Shown here one piece after another: positions 15,752 through 23,755 of a stretch of DNA of 64,000 nt. The DNA is taken from assembly GCF_000280905.1 (NCBI RefSeq), contig NZ_ALAP01000042.1, positions 99,487 to 163,486 of the forward strand, in the 5' to 3' direction. How positions within the stretch are numbered: position 1 is the stretch's first letter; each line of letters starts with the position of its first letter. Below the pieces are notes generated by a model. The model saw only the letters and a program-made list of their open reading frames with translations, searched no databases and was not told the origin of the DNA. This stretch comes from Streptomyces sp. AA1529 (GTDB lineage: Bacteria; Actinomycetota; Actinomycetes; Streptomycetales; Streptomycetaceae). The translations under genes and the position numbers were made by a program.

Positions 15752-16635
15752 GGCCGTTTCTTTCGGATCATCGGATCGTTGGTCTGGGTGTGTCGTTGAC
15801 TGACGCCCAGTGGGCACGCATTGAGCCGTTGCTGCCGGATCGGACCCCTCGGCGGGGTGGGCGGTGGCGTGATCACCGGCAGGTGATCGATGCGATCGCC
15901 TTCAAGTACCGCACCGGCACGCCATGGACGGACCTGCCCGAGCACTTCGGCTCGTGGAAGGGCGCCCACAACCGGCTGCGGAAGTGGGCCGTCGACGGCA
16001 CCTGGGAGAAGGTCTTCACGGCCCTGCTCGCCCAGGCCGACGCCGAAGGCGATCTGGACTGGGTCGTCGCTGTCGACTCCACTATCGTGCGTGCGCATCA
16101 GCACGCCGCCGGGGCCCGTCAAAAGGGGCCCTGGCTGGCGAGCCCCCAGATCATGCCCTCGGCCGCTCCCGCGGTGGACTGAGCACGAAGGTCCACCTCG
16201 TCGCGGACGGTCGTTGCCGACCGTTGGCGTTCGTCATCACGCCGGGCCAAGCCGGTGACGCACCCGCATTCGAGCAGGTCATGGCGCGGCTACGGGTGCC
16301 CAGACGAATCGGCCGTCCCAGGGTCACGCCGGACGTGGTCCTGGCCGACAAGGCGTATTCGTCCCGGGCGATCCGCCTCCACCTGCGGCAGTGGAGGATC
16401 CGGGCAGTGATCCCACAGCCGGCCGACCAGGCCGCGCACCGCAAGCGGCGCGGCCGGCTTGGCGGCCGTCCTCCGGCCTTTGACCGCGACACCTACAAGC
16501 AGCGGCACACCGTCGAGAGGTGCATCAACAAGCTCAAGCAGTGGCGCGGCCTGGCCACCCGCTACGACAAGACCGCCACCATCTACCTCGCCGCCATCTT
16601 CATCTGGTCGGCGAGATGATCCAGAGGAAACGGCC
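15752..16635 (+). mobile_element. IS5-family insertion sequence (CTAG junctions)
   Basis: Imperfect terminal inverted repeats start GGCCGTTTC at 15752 and end GAAACGGCC at 16635, and the similarity continues inwards (left TTTCGGATCAT, right complement CTCTGGATCAT). The sequence CTAG spans both junctions (15749-15752 and 16635-16638), as expected for elements of this group that insert into CTAG and duplicate TA or CTAG; the exact end is ambiguous by one or two bases. The element is about 884 bp and carries one transposase in two frames. It splits a tyrosine recombinase remnant from whatever lay upstream. Confidence 0.85.
15790..16619 (+). CDS. IS5-family transposase, two frames joined by a -1 frameshift
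   Basis: OrfA (GTG 15790 to 16182) has the DUF4096-like N-terminus LTDAQWARIEPLLPD and the first catalytic Asp in VVAVDSTIVRAHQH. OrfB carries GLSTKVHLVAD, the second Asp in VVLADKAYSS and the Glu in RHTVERCINKLKQWRG. The frames would join at the run AAAAGGGG (16121-16128), where moving back one base changes KGPWLAS into the family-typical KGALAGEPPDHALGRSRGG. This is the usual programmed frameshift signal, so the transposase may be active. Confidence 0.85.
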
Positions 16636-16637
16636 TA

Positions 16638-17126
16638 GCCCAGGACGGCTGGGAGGTCCTCGAAGGCCCGCCGAAGACCAACAGCGGCATCCGGATCATC
16701 GCTCTCGACGAGGAGACCAACGAGGGACTCTACGCCCGGCGCCACCAGCGGGAGGAAGAGCGCCGCGAATGGGGTGCCGCGTGGCAGGAGACCGGCCGGT
16801 CCTTCACGGAGGAAGACGGCTCCATCCTGCACCCGGGCAAGGTCTCCGACCTCTTCGACCGCCTCGTGGCAGAGATCGGCCTCCCGCCGGTCCGCCTCCA
16901 CGACCTGCGGCAGGGGGCGGCCACCCTCATGCTCGCCGCTGGCGTCGACATCAAGGTCGTCTCCGAGACGCTCGGCCACAGCGATACCCGCATCACCCGG
17001 GACATTTACCAGGCCGTCCTGGACGACCTCGCCCGCGCCGCCGCCGAAGCCGTCGTCAAGCTCGTACCACGAGCCCGCCGAGTGGCTCCGGCTCAGGCCA
17101 TCAACACGGACACGCAGGGCGCCTGA
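16638..17126 (+). pseudogene. Tyrosine recombinase (phage-type integrase), C-terminal remnant
   Basis: The frame is open from the right end of the IS and encodes about 162 residues of the catalytic domain of a tyrosine integrase: GPPKTNSGIRIIAL, the HxxR motif in RLHDLRQGAATLMLAAG, the GH motif in SETLGHSDTRITRD, and IYQAVL with the nucleophilic Tyr. The N-terminal DNA-binding domains and first catalytic Arg are missing, replaced by the IS5-family element. The box reads HDLRQG rather than the common HDLRHG. It marks the right side of the peptide cluster as an old integration point. Confidence 0.85.
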
Positions 17127-17382
17127 CGCTCACGGACCACGACGGAGGTGGGCCAGCCAGCGTTGCCGACCCCGTTGCTCGTGACCGGGCGCCGGCGATC
17201 TTCTCATCATGCCCCCGCTGAATCACGACCGCTCGCCGGCCCTGTCGGTACACCTACATGCCGCCCCCGGTGCGACGTCCGCTTGTCACGGCAAAAGCCG
17301 GTCTGAGGAGCGAGGTCAACCCGTCTGCCGGATTGTGCAGAGAATCCGTCGCCCACATCGGCTGGGGGAAGCAGCAGGCGCC

Positions 17383-17904
17383 TCACCCTCGGTCCACATC
17401 GTGACAGTCCCTGACGTACGCGGCTTCGACCCTGCCGTCGCCGGACATGCCGGTGACTGCCTCCCACAGGACATCGGCGGTCAGCGCCGATTCGTCTACG
17501 TCCTCGGTCAGGCCGGGCCCGACCAGAGCGACCCAACCATCTCCACACTGGACGGCGGTGAGCCCGGCCGCCTCGGCGTGCACGGTCACCCAGTCGAGCC
17601 CGCATCCGCAGGAGACGTCGTGGTATCGAAGCCATTGCGACCCGAGCGCCACGTACACCAACCGGTCGCCGAAACGCGTGGTGTCCAGACAGAACCCCGA
17701 CACCGCCGTGGTCTCCCAGCGGCTGGCCGCCTGGGAGACCGCACGCACCGTGCGCGCCGACGAGGTGCCGCGAGGAACATGATCGGGCAAGCCCGGATCC
17801 CTCCGAGCAGGCGGCCCGCTCGCGCCCCACGGCGCGACGACGCTGGCACCATGATGGGGACGACACGCTTCTGCGCCGACCGCGCGCGAGATCGCTGCTG
17901 TCAC
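17383..17904 (-). CDS. Hypothetical protein, about 173 aa
   Basis: Not recognised. The GTG at 17904 follows an AAGGAG site by about six bases; another GTG sits at 17907. The N-terminal ~65 residues are Arg/Pro/Gly-rich and low in complexity, while the remainder has normal globular composition (for example WETTAVSGFCLDTTRFG, VALGSQWLRYHDVSCGCG, WVTVHAEAAGLTAVQCGDGW). The DVSCGCGLDW segment has two close Cys residues. It lies downstream of the acyl desaturase on the same strand, 32 nt after its stop, and may be cotranscribed with it. Confidence 0.45.
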   Translation of the reverse strand: MTAAISRAVGAEACRPHHGASVVAPWGASGPPARRDPGLPDHVPRGTSSARTVRAVSQAASRWETTAVSGFCLDTTRFGDRLVYVALGSQWLRYHDVSCGCGLDWVTVHAEAAGLTAVQCGDGWVALVGPGLTEDVDESALTADVLWEAVTGMSGDGRVEAAYVRDCHDVDRG

Positions 17905-17936
17905 CACACTCTCCTTCGGCCTCCTACCGCCCGGTG

Positions 17937-19010
17937 TCAGGCGGTCGTGCGTGCGGGAGCGCCGACCGCGTGCAGATGGCGCAGCGCCTGTCGGTAGGAG
18001 TCGATCAGGCCCGTTTCGGTGTAGGGCAGGGCGAGCTCGGCGCATCGGGTGCGTACCAGGGGCTGGGTGAGGGGCAGGGCCGAGGTGGGCATGTTCGGGA
18101 ACAGGTGGTGCTCGATCTGGTAGTTCAGGCCGCCGAGCAGGAAGTCGGTGACCGGCCCGCCGCGCACGTTGCGGGAGGTGAGGACCTGGCTGCTCAGGAA
18201 GTCGAGCCGCTGGTCCCTGCCGAGCATCTCCATGCCCTTGTGGTTCGGCGCGAACGAGGCCCCCAGGTAGAGCCCGAACAAGCCCTGCTGCACCAGGACG
18301 AACACCAGCGCCTTCAGCGGTGAGAGCACCAGTGCGACGGCCGTCAGGTACGCCGCGGTGTGCAGGAGCAGCAGCAGCGCCTCGATGGCCACCGGTGCGG
18401 GGGCACTGGTGCGGACGGTGCGTAGGGCTCGGAGGCTGGCCACGTGCAGGTTCCAGCCCTCGAGCAGCAGCAGGGGGAAGAAGAGGGCCGCTTGGTGGCG
18501 GGTGAGGAAGCCCAACGTGCCCGCCCGGCCGGGTGCGTCGTCGCCGTCGAAGACGAGGGCTCCGGTCTCGATGTCGGGATCGCGGCCGACCTGGTTGGGG
18601 TGGGCGTGGTGCCGGTTGTGCTTGTTCATCCACCAGCCGAAACCCAGCCCGATGAAGAGGTTGCCGAAGAGGAGGCCGACCACGTTGTTCAGCCGCTTGC
18701 TGCGGAAGGTCTGGCGGTGCCCGGCCTCGTGGCCGCGGAAGCCGCACTGGGTGAAGGCGAAGGCCAGGGGCGCGGCGACGGCGAGCTGCCACCAGGAGTC
18801 GCCGACGGCGGCGAACAGCCACCACCCGCCTGCCAGCAGGGCCGCCGTGACGATCAGCAGCACGAGGCCGCGTACGGGACGCCGCCGCAGCAGGCCCGCC
18901 TCCCTGACCTCGCGGGTGAGCGCCGCGTAGGCGCTCACCGTACCGACACCGGTGGCAGGTGTGTCCGGTGCCGTCGGGGGTGACTGCGGCGATGTGTAGC
19001 TGAGTTCCAT
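17937..19010 (-). CDS. Membrane acyl (fatty acid) desaturase
   Basis: 357 residues with the three histidine boxes HEAGH (about 91), HNRHHAHP (about 130) and QIEHHLFP (about 299). The QxxHH third box is typical of delta-5/delta-6-like front-end desaturases and bacterial acyl-lipid desaturases. Several hydrophobic helices are visible, for example GLVLLIVTAALLAGGWWLF and VAIEALLLLLHTAAYLTAVAL. The ATG at 19010 follows an AAGGAACAGC site. Likely role: introducing double bonds in membrane lipid acyl chains. It is distinct in sequence from the desaturase-like enzyme at 7994. Confidence 0.88.
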   Translation of the reverse strand: MELSYTSPQSPPTAPDTPATGVGTVSAYAALTREVREAGLLRRRPVRGLVLLIVTAALLAGGWWLFAAVGDSWWQLAVAAPLAFAFTQCGFRGHEAGHRQTFRSKRLNNVVGLLFGNLFIGLGFGWWMNKHNRHHAHPNQVGRDPDIETGALVFDGDDAPGRAGTLGFLTRHQAALFFPLLLLEGWNLHVASLRALRTVRTSAPAPVAIEALLLLLHTAAYLTAVALVLSPLKALVFVLVQQGLFGLYLGASFAPNHKGMEMLGRDQRLDFLSSQVLTSRNVRGGPVTDFLLGGLNYQIEHHLFPNMPTSALPLTQPLVRTRCAELALPYTETGLIDSYRQALRHLHAVGAPARTTA

Positions 19011-19458
19011 GCTGTTCCTTTGTCGGCGTACCGGCCCGGGGCGGCGGTCAGGCTCGGTCGGCAGGGTGGGTGAGGCCCGGGGCCCGGATGGTCCCCATGC
19101 GCGGGAACGTGCCGGGGCTCGGCGCGGGGTGCTGTGGCCGGGCTGGTCGAGTCGTCACCATCCGTAGCGATCGACCAGGGGCGGGATGGGACATCGGACG
19201 GTGGGGCGCTCCCTGGCTGCAGGTCTGCGGTGGCTGACCTCCAGCAGTTGCCTGGCGGCCGTTCCAGGACTTCCCGGGCCTGTCGGGGACGAGACCGCGC
19301 TGGGGCTGATTTCGCCTCTTAGGGTGACTCCGGAAATCGATCACCGGTACTCACCGTGGTCGTCCTCGCCTCGTACCGCGCTCTGTTCCGCCCAGGCCGG
19401 GACGGGACGAGCGCTGCTGAGAGGTGCGGGCGGCGGCCCGCAGGCCGGCCCACCGCTC
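19011..19458. other. 448-nt intergenic region
   Basis: Lies between the start of the acyl desaturase and the stop of the SsgA-like gene, both on the minus strand. It should contain the desaturase promoter. Open frames here have poor codon composition and no recognisable protein; I see no clear promoter or hairpin. Confidence 0.4.
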
Positions 19459-20055
19459 CTACCGCGGGTCCCCGTGGCCGTCGTCCGCGGACCAGTTCAT
19501 CGTGTAGGTGTGCCGGCGGGCGGTGCCCGCCGGCCCCTCGTACGGACGGCCGGTCGCCTCGCGCCCTTCGGGAGCGGCGGCGTCCGGTGACTGCTCGTCC
19601 AGCAGGCGCCGCAGCAGGGTGTCGGCGTCGAGTGGCTGGTGCGCGTGCTCCCGCCCCGGTGGGACAAGCTGGTAGGTGCGCTCCAGCCAGTCGATCAGCG
19701 GGGCGACCGGCATCTCCAGCAGCGCTTCGCCGTCGCGAGAGTTCAGGCAGAGGCAGATCATGTCGTCGTAGGTGGGCCACGCCCGGACGTCCCCCTGGCC
19801 GGAGGAGCGCAGCGCGCCCGCGATGAGCAGTTCGCGGGCGAAGACCCAGCTGATCGGGTTCGCCATGGTGAGGTAGAAGTCGAGGCGCACCGCGTAGGGG
19901 TCTTCGGCGCTGTAGGTGAATTGGGCGGGCAGGGGCGCTGCCCACTCGTCCGAGAGGACGAGGGAGACCTGCCACTCACCTGTCACACAGGGCCCCGAGG
20001 AGGCGTCCTCCCCGAAGACCTCGCTGTGGTTCGGCCTGTTGCCGGTATCAGCCAT
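19459..20055 (-). CDS. SsgA-family sporulation/cell-division regulator (SALP) with C-terminal extension
   Basis: 198 residues from the ATG at 20055. The first ~145 residues match SsgA-like proteins, which are unique to sporulating actinobacteria and control septum placement and spore maturation: PLPAQFTYSAEDPYAVRLDF, PISWVFARELLIAG, DVRAWPTYDD and LERTYQLVPPGREH. Ordinary members have about 130-145 residues; this one has about 50 more after ERTYQLVPPG, hydrophilic and Pro/Gly/Asp-rich, ending GTARRHTYTMNWSADDGHGD. The tail might be disordered. Upstream is a long gap that should contain its promoter. Confidence 0.85.
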   Translation of the reverse strand: MADTGNRPNHSEVFGEDASSGPCVTGEWQVSLVLSDEWAAPLPAQFTYSAEDPYAVRLDFYLTMANPISWVFARELLIAGALRSSGQGDVRAWPTYDDMICLCLNSRDGEALLEMPVAPLIDWLERTYQLVPPGREHAHQPLDADTLLRRLLDEQSPDAAAPEGREATGRPYEGPAGTARRHTYTMNWSADDGHGDPR

Positions 20056-20533
20056 CGCTGTCGCATCCCTTGTGACCCGGGCCCCTCGCCTCCGTGAACC
20101 CAGACCTTCTGTCGGGGGTTTCACGGGCTGACGTCTGCGGACCAGTGGGACGGCATCAGACATTCCGCACCGGCTTCGCGCAAAACGCACCGCTCCGCCC
20201 CGCAGGGTGGAACGTTGATTGTCTGCAGCAAACTCCAACAGGTCAAGAGGAGTTCGCCGGGACCACGCGGAGTACCTGTGCCGTTCTTCGGACAAGGCCG
20301 CCGGGGTCCGGAGCGACTGCCTTTCACAGTAACTGCTGAGTTTCTGGGCGACAACCAACAAGATCGGATACATGCGCGTTCGAACTCGCTCCCACTACGC
20401 CGTCGTTCGCCACCAGAGCGTTCGAGGGCATCGTGGGGCGGGACCCCTCTTGCGAGCACTCCACGAAACGGCGCGCGGACAAACCCCAGCAGCGGCCCGG
20501 GAATGGGACCGGCCGGGGCCGAGCGGAGAAAGG
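20056..20533. other. 478-nt intergenic region upstream of the SsgA-like gene
   Basis: Lies between the SsgA-like start and the stop of the GAF/ANTAR gene, both on the minus strand. No gene is recognised on either strand. Around 20230-20380 the composition is less GC-rich than the surrounding genes, as expected of a promoter region, but no specific elements are assigned. Confidence 0.4.
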
Positions 20534-21262
20534 TCAGTCGGATGCTTCGTCAAACGCCGCCAGGAAGCTCGGGTCGGTGCCGTCGACGATGCCCCGGGCC
20601 AGGTCGGAGAGCCGTAGGTTCCGGTTGCGGGACTCCTCGCGCAGCCGCGAGAACGCGTCGGCCACATCCAGATCCAGCCGCTCCGCCAGCACCCCTTTGG
20701 CCTGCTCGATCAGCACGCGGCTGTTCAGCGCGGTCTGGAGCTGTTCGGTGAGGCTGTCGCGGTGCTGGATGGCCCGCTGCTGGAGCAGGCCGATGGTGGC
20801 TACATCGGCGAGTGCCTGCCCCACCTGCAGGTTTCCCTCGTCCAGCGTGCCGGGCCGGGCGTGGAAGAGGTTCAGCGCGCCGATGACCTCGGCGCGCAGC
20901 CGCATGGGCAGGGCGTGGACGGAGGCGAATCCGACCTCGGCTGCGGCCTCGCTGAAGTGCGGCCACCGGTCGGTCGCGGACATGTCGGCCACCGAGACGG
21001 GCCGGCCTGTGCGGAAGCAGTCCACGCATGGGCCCTGCTCGGTCTGGAGCTGGAACAGCTCCAACAGCCTCGTGCGCTCGGTGGAGGCAGCGATCACCTG
21101 CAGCCGGTCCCGTTCGTCGGTGAGCATGATCCCCGCAGCGTCAACGTCGAGAATCTCCACGCACTTCTCCGTCAGCCCGTACAGGAAGTCCAAGAGGTCG
21201 AAATCGTCCACAAGGGTGTCCGCCAACTCCACGAACACCTCGTTCAACCGGACCTGTGCCAT
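20534..21262 (-). CDS. GAF and ANTAR domain RNA-binding regulator
   Basis: 242 residues from the ATG at 21262; a GTG nine bases upstream is also possible. The N-terminal ~165 residues form a GAF domain (VFVELADTLVDDFDLLDFLY through TEQGPCVDCFRTGRPVSVADM and IGALNLFHARPG). The C-terminal ~60 form an ANTAR domain, a three-helix RNA-binding fold that acts by antitermination (LNSRVLIEQAKGVLAERLDLDVADAFSRLR). The GAF ligand is unknown. It neighbours a second GAF/ANTAR gene and a SpoIIE-type phosphatase, suggesting a signalling set. Confidence 0.88.
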   Translation of the reverse strand: MAQVRLNEVFVELADTLVDDFDLLDFLYGLTEKCVEILDVDAAGIMLTDERDRLQVIAASTERTRLLELFQLQTEQGPCVDCFRTGRPVSVADMSATDRWPHFSEAAAEVGFASVHALPMRLRAEVIGALNLFHARPGTLDEGNLQVGQALADVATIGLLQQRAIQHRDSLTEQLQTALNSRVLIEQAKGVLAERLDLDVADAFSRLREESRNRNLRLSDLARGIVDGTDPSFLAAFDEASD

Positions 21263-21384
21263 CTCACTCACCCTCGTCCCTTCCTCGCCATCGCTGCCGA
21301 ACTCTCCCGCATGCGCGGTGCCGCCACTCCGACCGCCCCCACCAGTTCGCCCCCGCGTACCGGCGCGGTACCGCGGCTCTCTTC

Positions 21385-22140
21385 TCATGACTCGCTCCCG
21401 CCGAAGTGCAGCCGCCGGGCCACCACGTCCTTGGCCACCTCGCTCAACCGGCGGTCGCGGGAGAAGGCGTAGGCGCGCAAGCGTACGAGAGCGGCAGCGG
21501 CCGAGACGCCGAGCTGCACCGTGATCATCCCGGTCGCCTGGTGGACCTCCGGATGCTGCGCACCGTTCTGCTCGCTCCACCTGCCATCCAGCTCCGGCTG
21601 CTCGCTCAATCCCTTGTCCAGCAGCAGCGTGAGCACAGTGTCCGTCAGGACCAAGGCGTCCGCGAGCTGCTCGCTACCCAGCGGGCCCGGCTCGCCGCGG
21701 TACAGGCACAAGACGCCCACTCCGACGCCGCCCAGCCGCAGGGGGAAGGCGAACAATCCTCCGACCCCGGCCTCGACCGCCGCCGGCGCGTAACCGGGCC
21801 AGCGCGTACGGCACCCGTCAGCTGCGAGGTCGGTAACCAGGCAATGCCCGTCGGACAGCGCATCCACCCCGGGACCTTCACCGAGGGTCACGGTCAGGTC
21901 CTCCATGTCGGTGGCGAGCCGGGAACTGGTGTAGACGGTCTCGCGCTCGGTGTCCTCCAGCTTCGCCGTGACAGCCACCGCATCCACACCCGCGGCGGAG
22001 AGCATCACGCCGCACACATGCGCCAGCGTGATGGGTTCGCCACCCGCCTGGCCGACGATCTGCCGCCACAACCGCAGCCTACGATCGTCCTCCAACCGAC
22101 TCGCCCCATCCCAGCCACCTGCGCGAACCCCAAGAGGCAC
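21385..22140 (-). CDS. Second GAF and ANTAR domain regulator
   Basis: 251 residues from the GTG at 22140, chosen because GAGGAGG lies eight bases upstream; the frame is open to 22305 but the extra stretch looks non-coding. A GAF domain covers about residues 25-165 (TLAHVCGVMLSAAGVDAVAV, LGEGPGVDALSDGHCLVTDL, LFAFPLRLGGVGVGVLCLY) and an ANTAR-like helical region covers 190-250 (HQATGMITVQLGVSAAAALV). Same orientation as the previous gene, 122 nt upstream of it. The two proteins share layout but are clearly diverged. Confidence 0.85.
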   Translation of the reverse strand: MPLGVRAGGWDGASRLEDDRRLRLWRQIVGQAGGEPITLAHVCGVMLSAAGVDAVAVTAKLEDTERETVYTSSRLATDMEDLTVTLGEGPGVDALSDGHCLVTDLAADGCRTRWPGYAPAAVEAGVGGLFAFPLRLGGVGVGVLCLYRGEPGPLGSEQLADALVLTDTVLTLLLDKGLSEQPELDGRWSEQNGAQHPEVHQATGMITVQLGVSAAAALVRLRAYAFSRDRRLSEVAKDVVARRLHFGGSES

Positions 22141-22373
22141 CCTCTGCCTCCTCGTCCGAACCCCGGCCACAACCGTACATCCACGCTCTCGGGGCCTGTC
22201 CGTACTGAACGTCACCGGCGTCTCGCGGGCCGGAATGCCAGCGTACTGCGCACGCAAGCAACACCAACCGACACTCGGCTCACCACTCCCCTTACGGGCC
22301 CCCACCCGCGCCTCTCTCCCGACGTGATCGTTATGTCACCAGCAGACGTCGGCGAGCGAAAGGCGGTGTCCCG

Positions 22374-23624
22374 ATGGTGAGCGTGGGCGGAGACAGGGAG
22401 GACAACAGGGTCCCGGTGGATCTGTCGGAGGGGTTCGGTGAGCGGCTGCTGGGGCAGTTGCTGGACCGGGCGCACGAGATGCCACCGCAGCTCATCGCAC
22501 CGCTGATCGCCGAGGAGGTGCGCAGGATCGGCGGCCGGGAGGTGTCGATCCTGCTCCAGTGCTACGAGCAACTGGAGCTGGTGCCGCTGCCCGGCGGGGG
22601 CCTGGCCGTCGGCGAGGTGCTGCCCATCGACGCCTCACCGGCCGGCGAGGCGTTCTTGTCCATGACCGCGGTGGAGGAGCCGGTAGCGGGCGGTGTACGG
22701 CTGCACCTGCCGCTGCTGGACGGCAGCGACGAGGTCGGCATCATGAGCGTCACCCTGGACACGGTCGGCGAGGACGACCGGCGGCTGCTGCGCCGGCTTG
22801 CCGGCCTGGTCGCGGACATGCTGGTCACCAAGAGTGCCTACACCGACCGGTTCTTCCAGGCCCGGCGGCGCCACCCGATGAGCGTGGCCTCGGAGATCCA
22901 GTGGTCGCTGCTGCCGCCGCTGTCGATGAACACCCCGCAGGTCTCCGTCGCCGGCATCCTGGAGCCTGCTTACGAGGTCGCCGGCGACAGCCTGGACTAT
23001 GCCCTCAACGACGACATCCTGCACCTGGCGATCATCGACGCCATGGGCCACGGCCTCAACGCCTCCGTCCTGGCGACCGTCGTCATCGGCGCCTACCGAC
23101 ACGCCCGCCGCGCCGATGTCGGCCTCGCCGAGTTGTACACGTTCATGGACACCGCCATCGACACACAGTTCGGCCCCGACCAGTTCGCCACCGCTCAGAT
23201 GATGCGCCTGGACATCGGCACCGGACACCTGCAGTGGGTCAACGCGGGCCATCCCGAAGCGCTGCTCATCCGCGGCCAGCGGGTCATCCGCCGCCTGGAG
23301 ACCCCCACCACCCTGCCGGTCGGCTTCGGCGGCGCCTCCCCGCGCATCAGCGAGCTGCAACTGGAGCTGGGAGACCGCGTCCTGTTCTACACCGACGGCC
23401 TCGTGGAGGAACACCAGCAAGGCGGCGAGCAGTTCGGCGAGGAACGCATGATCGAGATCATCGACCGGGTGCTGCCCGCAACCAGGGGCACGCAGCAGAC
23501 GGCACGCGCGCTCTCCCACACGCTCAAGCGGGAACGCGGCGGAGCCACCAGCGACGACGCCACCCTCTTCCTCGTCGAATGGCACGGCGGCACCGCCGAC
23601 CACCTGGCCACACTCGACTTCTAA
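22374..23624 (+). CDS. SpoIIE-type PP2C phosphatase with N-terminal sensor region
   Basis: 416 residues. The first ~170 look like a degenerate GAF-type sensor (ELVPLPGGGLAVGEVLPIDA, AGGVRLHLPLLDGSDEVGIM). The rest is a SpoIIE/RsbU-type phosphatase: ASEIQWSLLPP, the metal-binding Asp in AYEVAGDSLDYAL (where the family has GGDxxD), HLAIIDAMGHGLNAS, QWVNAGHPEALLI, VLFYTDGLVEE and SDDATLFLVEW. The AGDSLD spelling keeps the first Asp. These enzymes dephosphorylate anti-sigma-factor antagonists. It is divergent from the GAF/ANTAR gene, with about 230 nt between, and is likely part of the same stress-signalling set. Confidence 0.88.
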   Translation: MVSVGGDREDNRVPVDLSEGFGERLLGQLLDRAHEMPPQLIAPLIAEEVRRIGGREVSILLQCYEQLELVPLPGGGLAVGEVLPIDASPAGEAFLSMTAVEEPVAGGVRLHLPLLDGSDEVGIMSVTLDTVGEDDRRLLRRLAGLVADMLVTKSAYTDRFFQARRRHPMSVASEIQWSLLPPLSMNTPQVSVAGILEPAYEVAGDSLDYALNDDILHLAIIDAMGHGLNASVLATVVIGAYRHARRADVGLAELYTFMDTAIDTQFGPDQFATAQMMRLDIGTGHLQWVNAGHPEALLIRGQRVIRRLETPTTLPVGFGGASPRISELQLELGDRVLFYTDGLVEEHQQGGEQFGEERMIEIIDRVLPATRGTQQTARALSHTLKRERGGATSDDATLFLVEWHGGTADHLATLDF

Positions 23625-23633
23625 CGCCCTCTC

Positions 23634-23653
23634 CGGACGAGGTACCTCGTCCG
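23634..23653 (+). terminator. 20-bp perfect palindrome after the phosphatase gene
   Basis: CGGACGAGGTACCTCGTCCG lies nine bases after the phosphatase stop. In RNA it folds into an 8-bp stem with a GUAC tetraloop. No U run follows, as is common for Streptomyces terminators. Confidence 0.6.
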
Positions 23654-23755
23654 ACGCAAGCCTGATCGCACAGAAGCACAAGCTGCCCCTCAGCGGCCCC
23701 CGACCTGAGCCGGTCTTCTGAGTCCGAGATTCGTCAGAGGGCAAACAGGGGCTAG

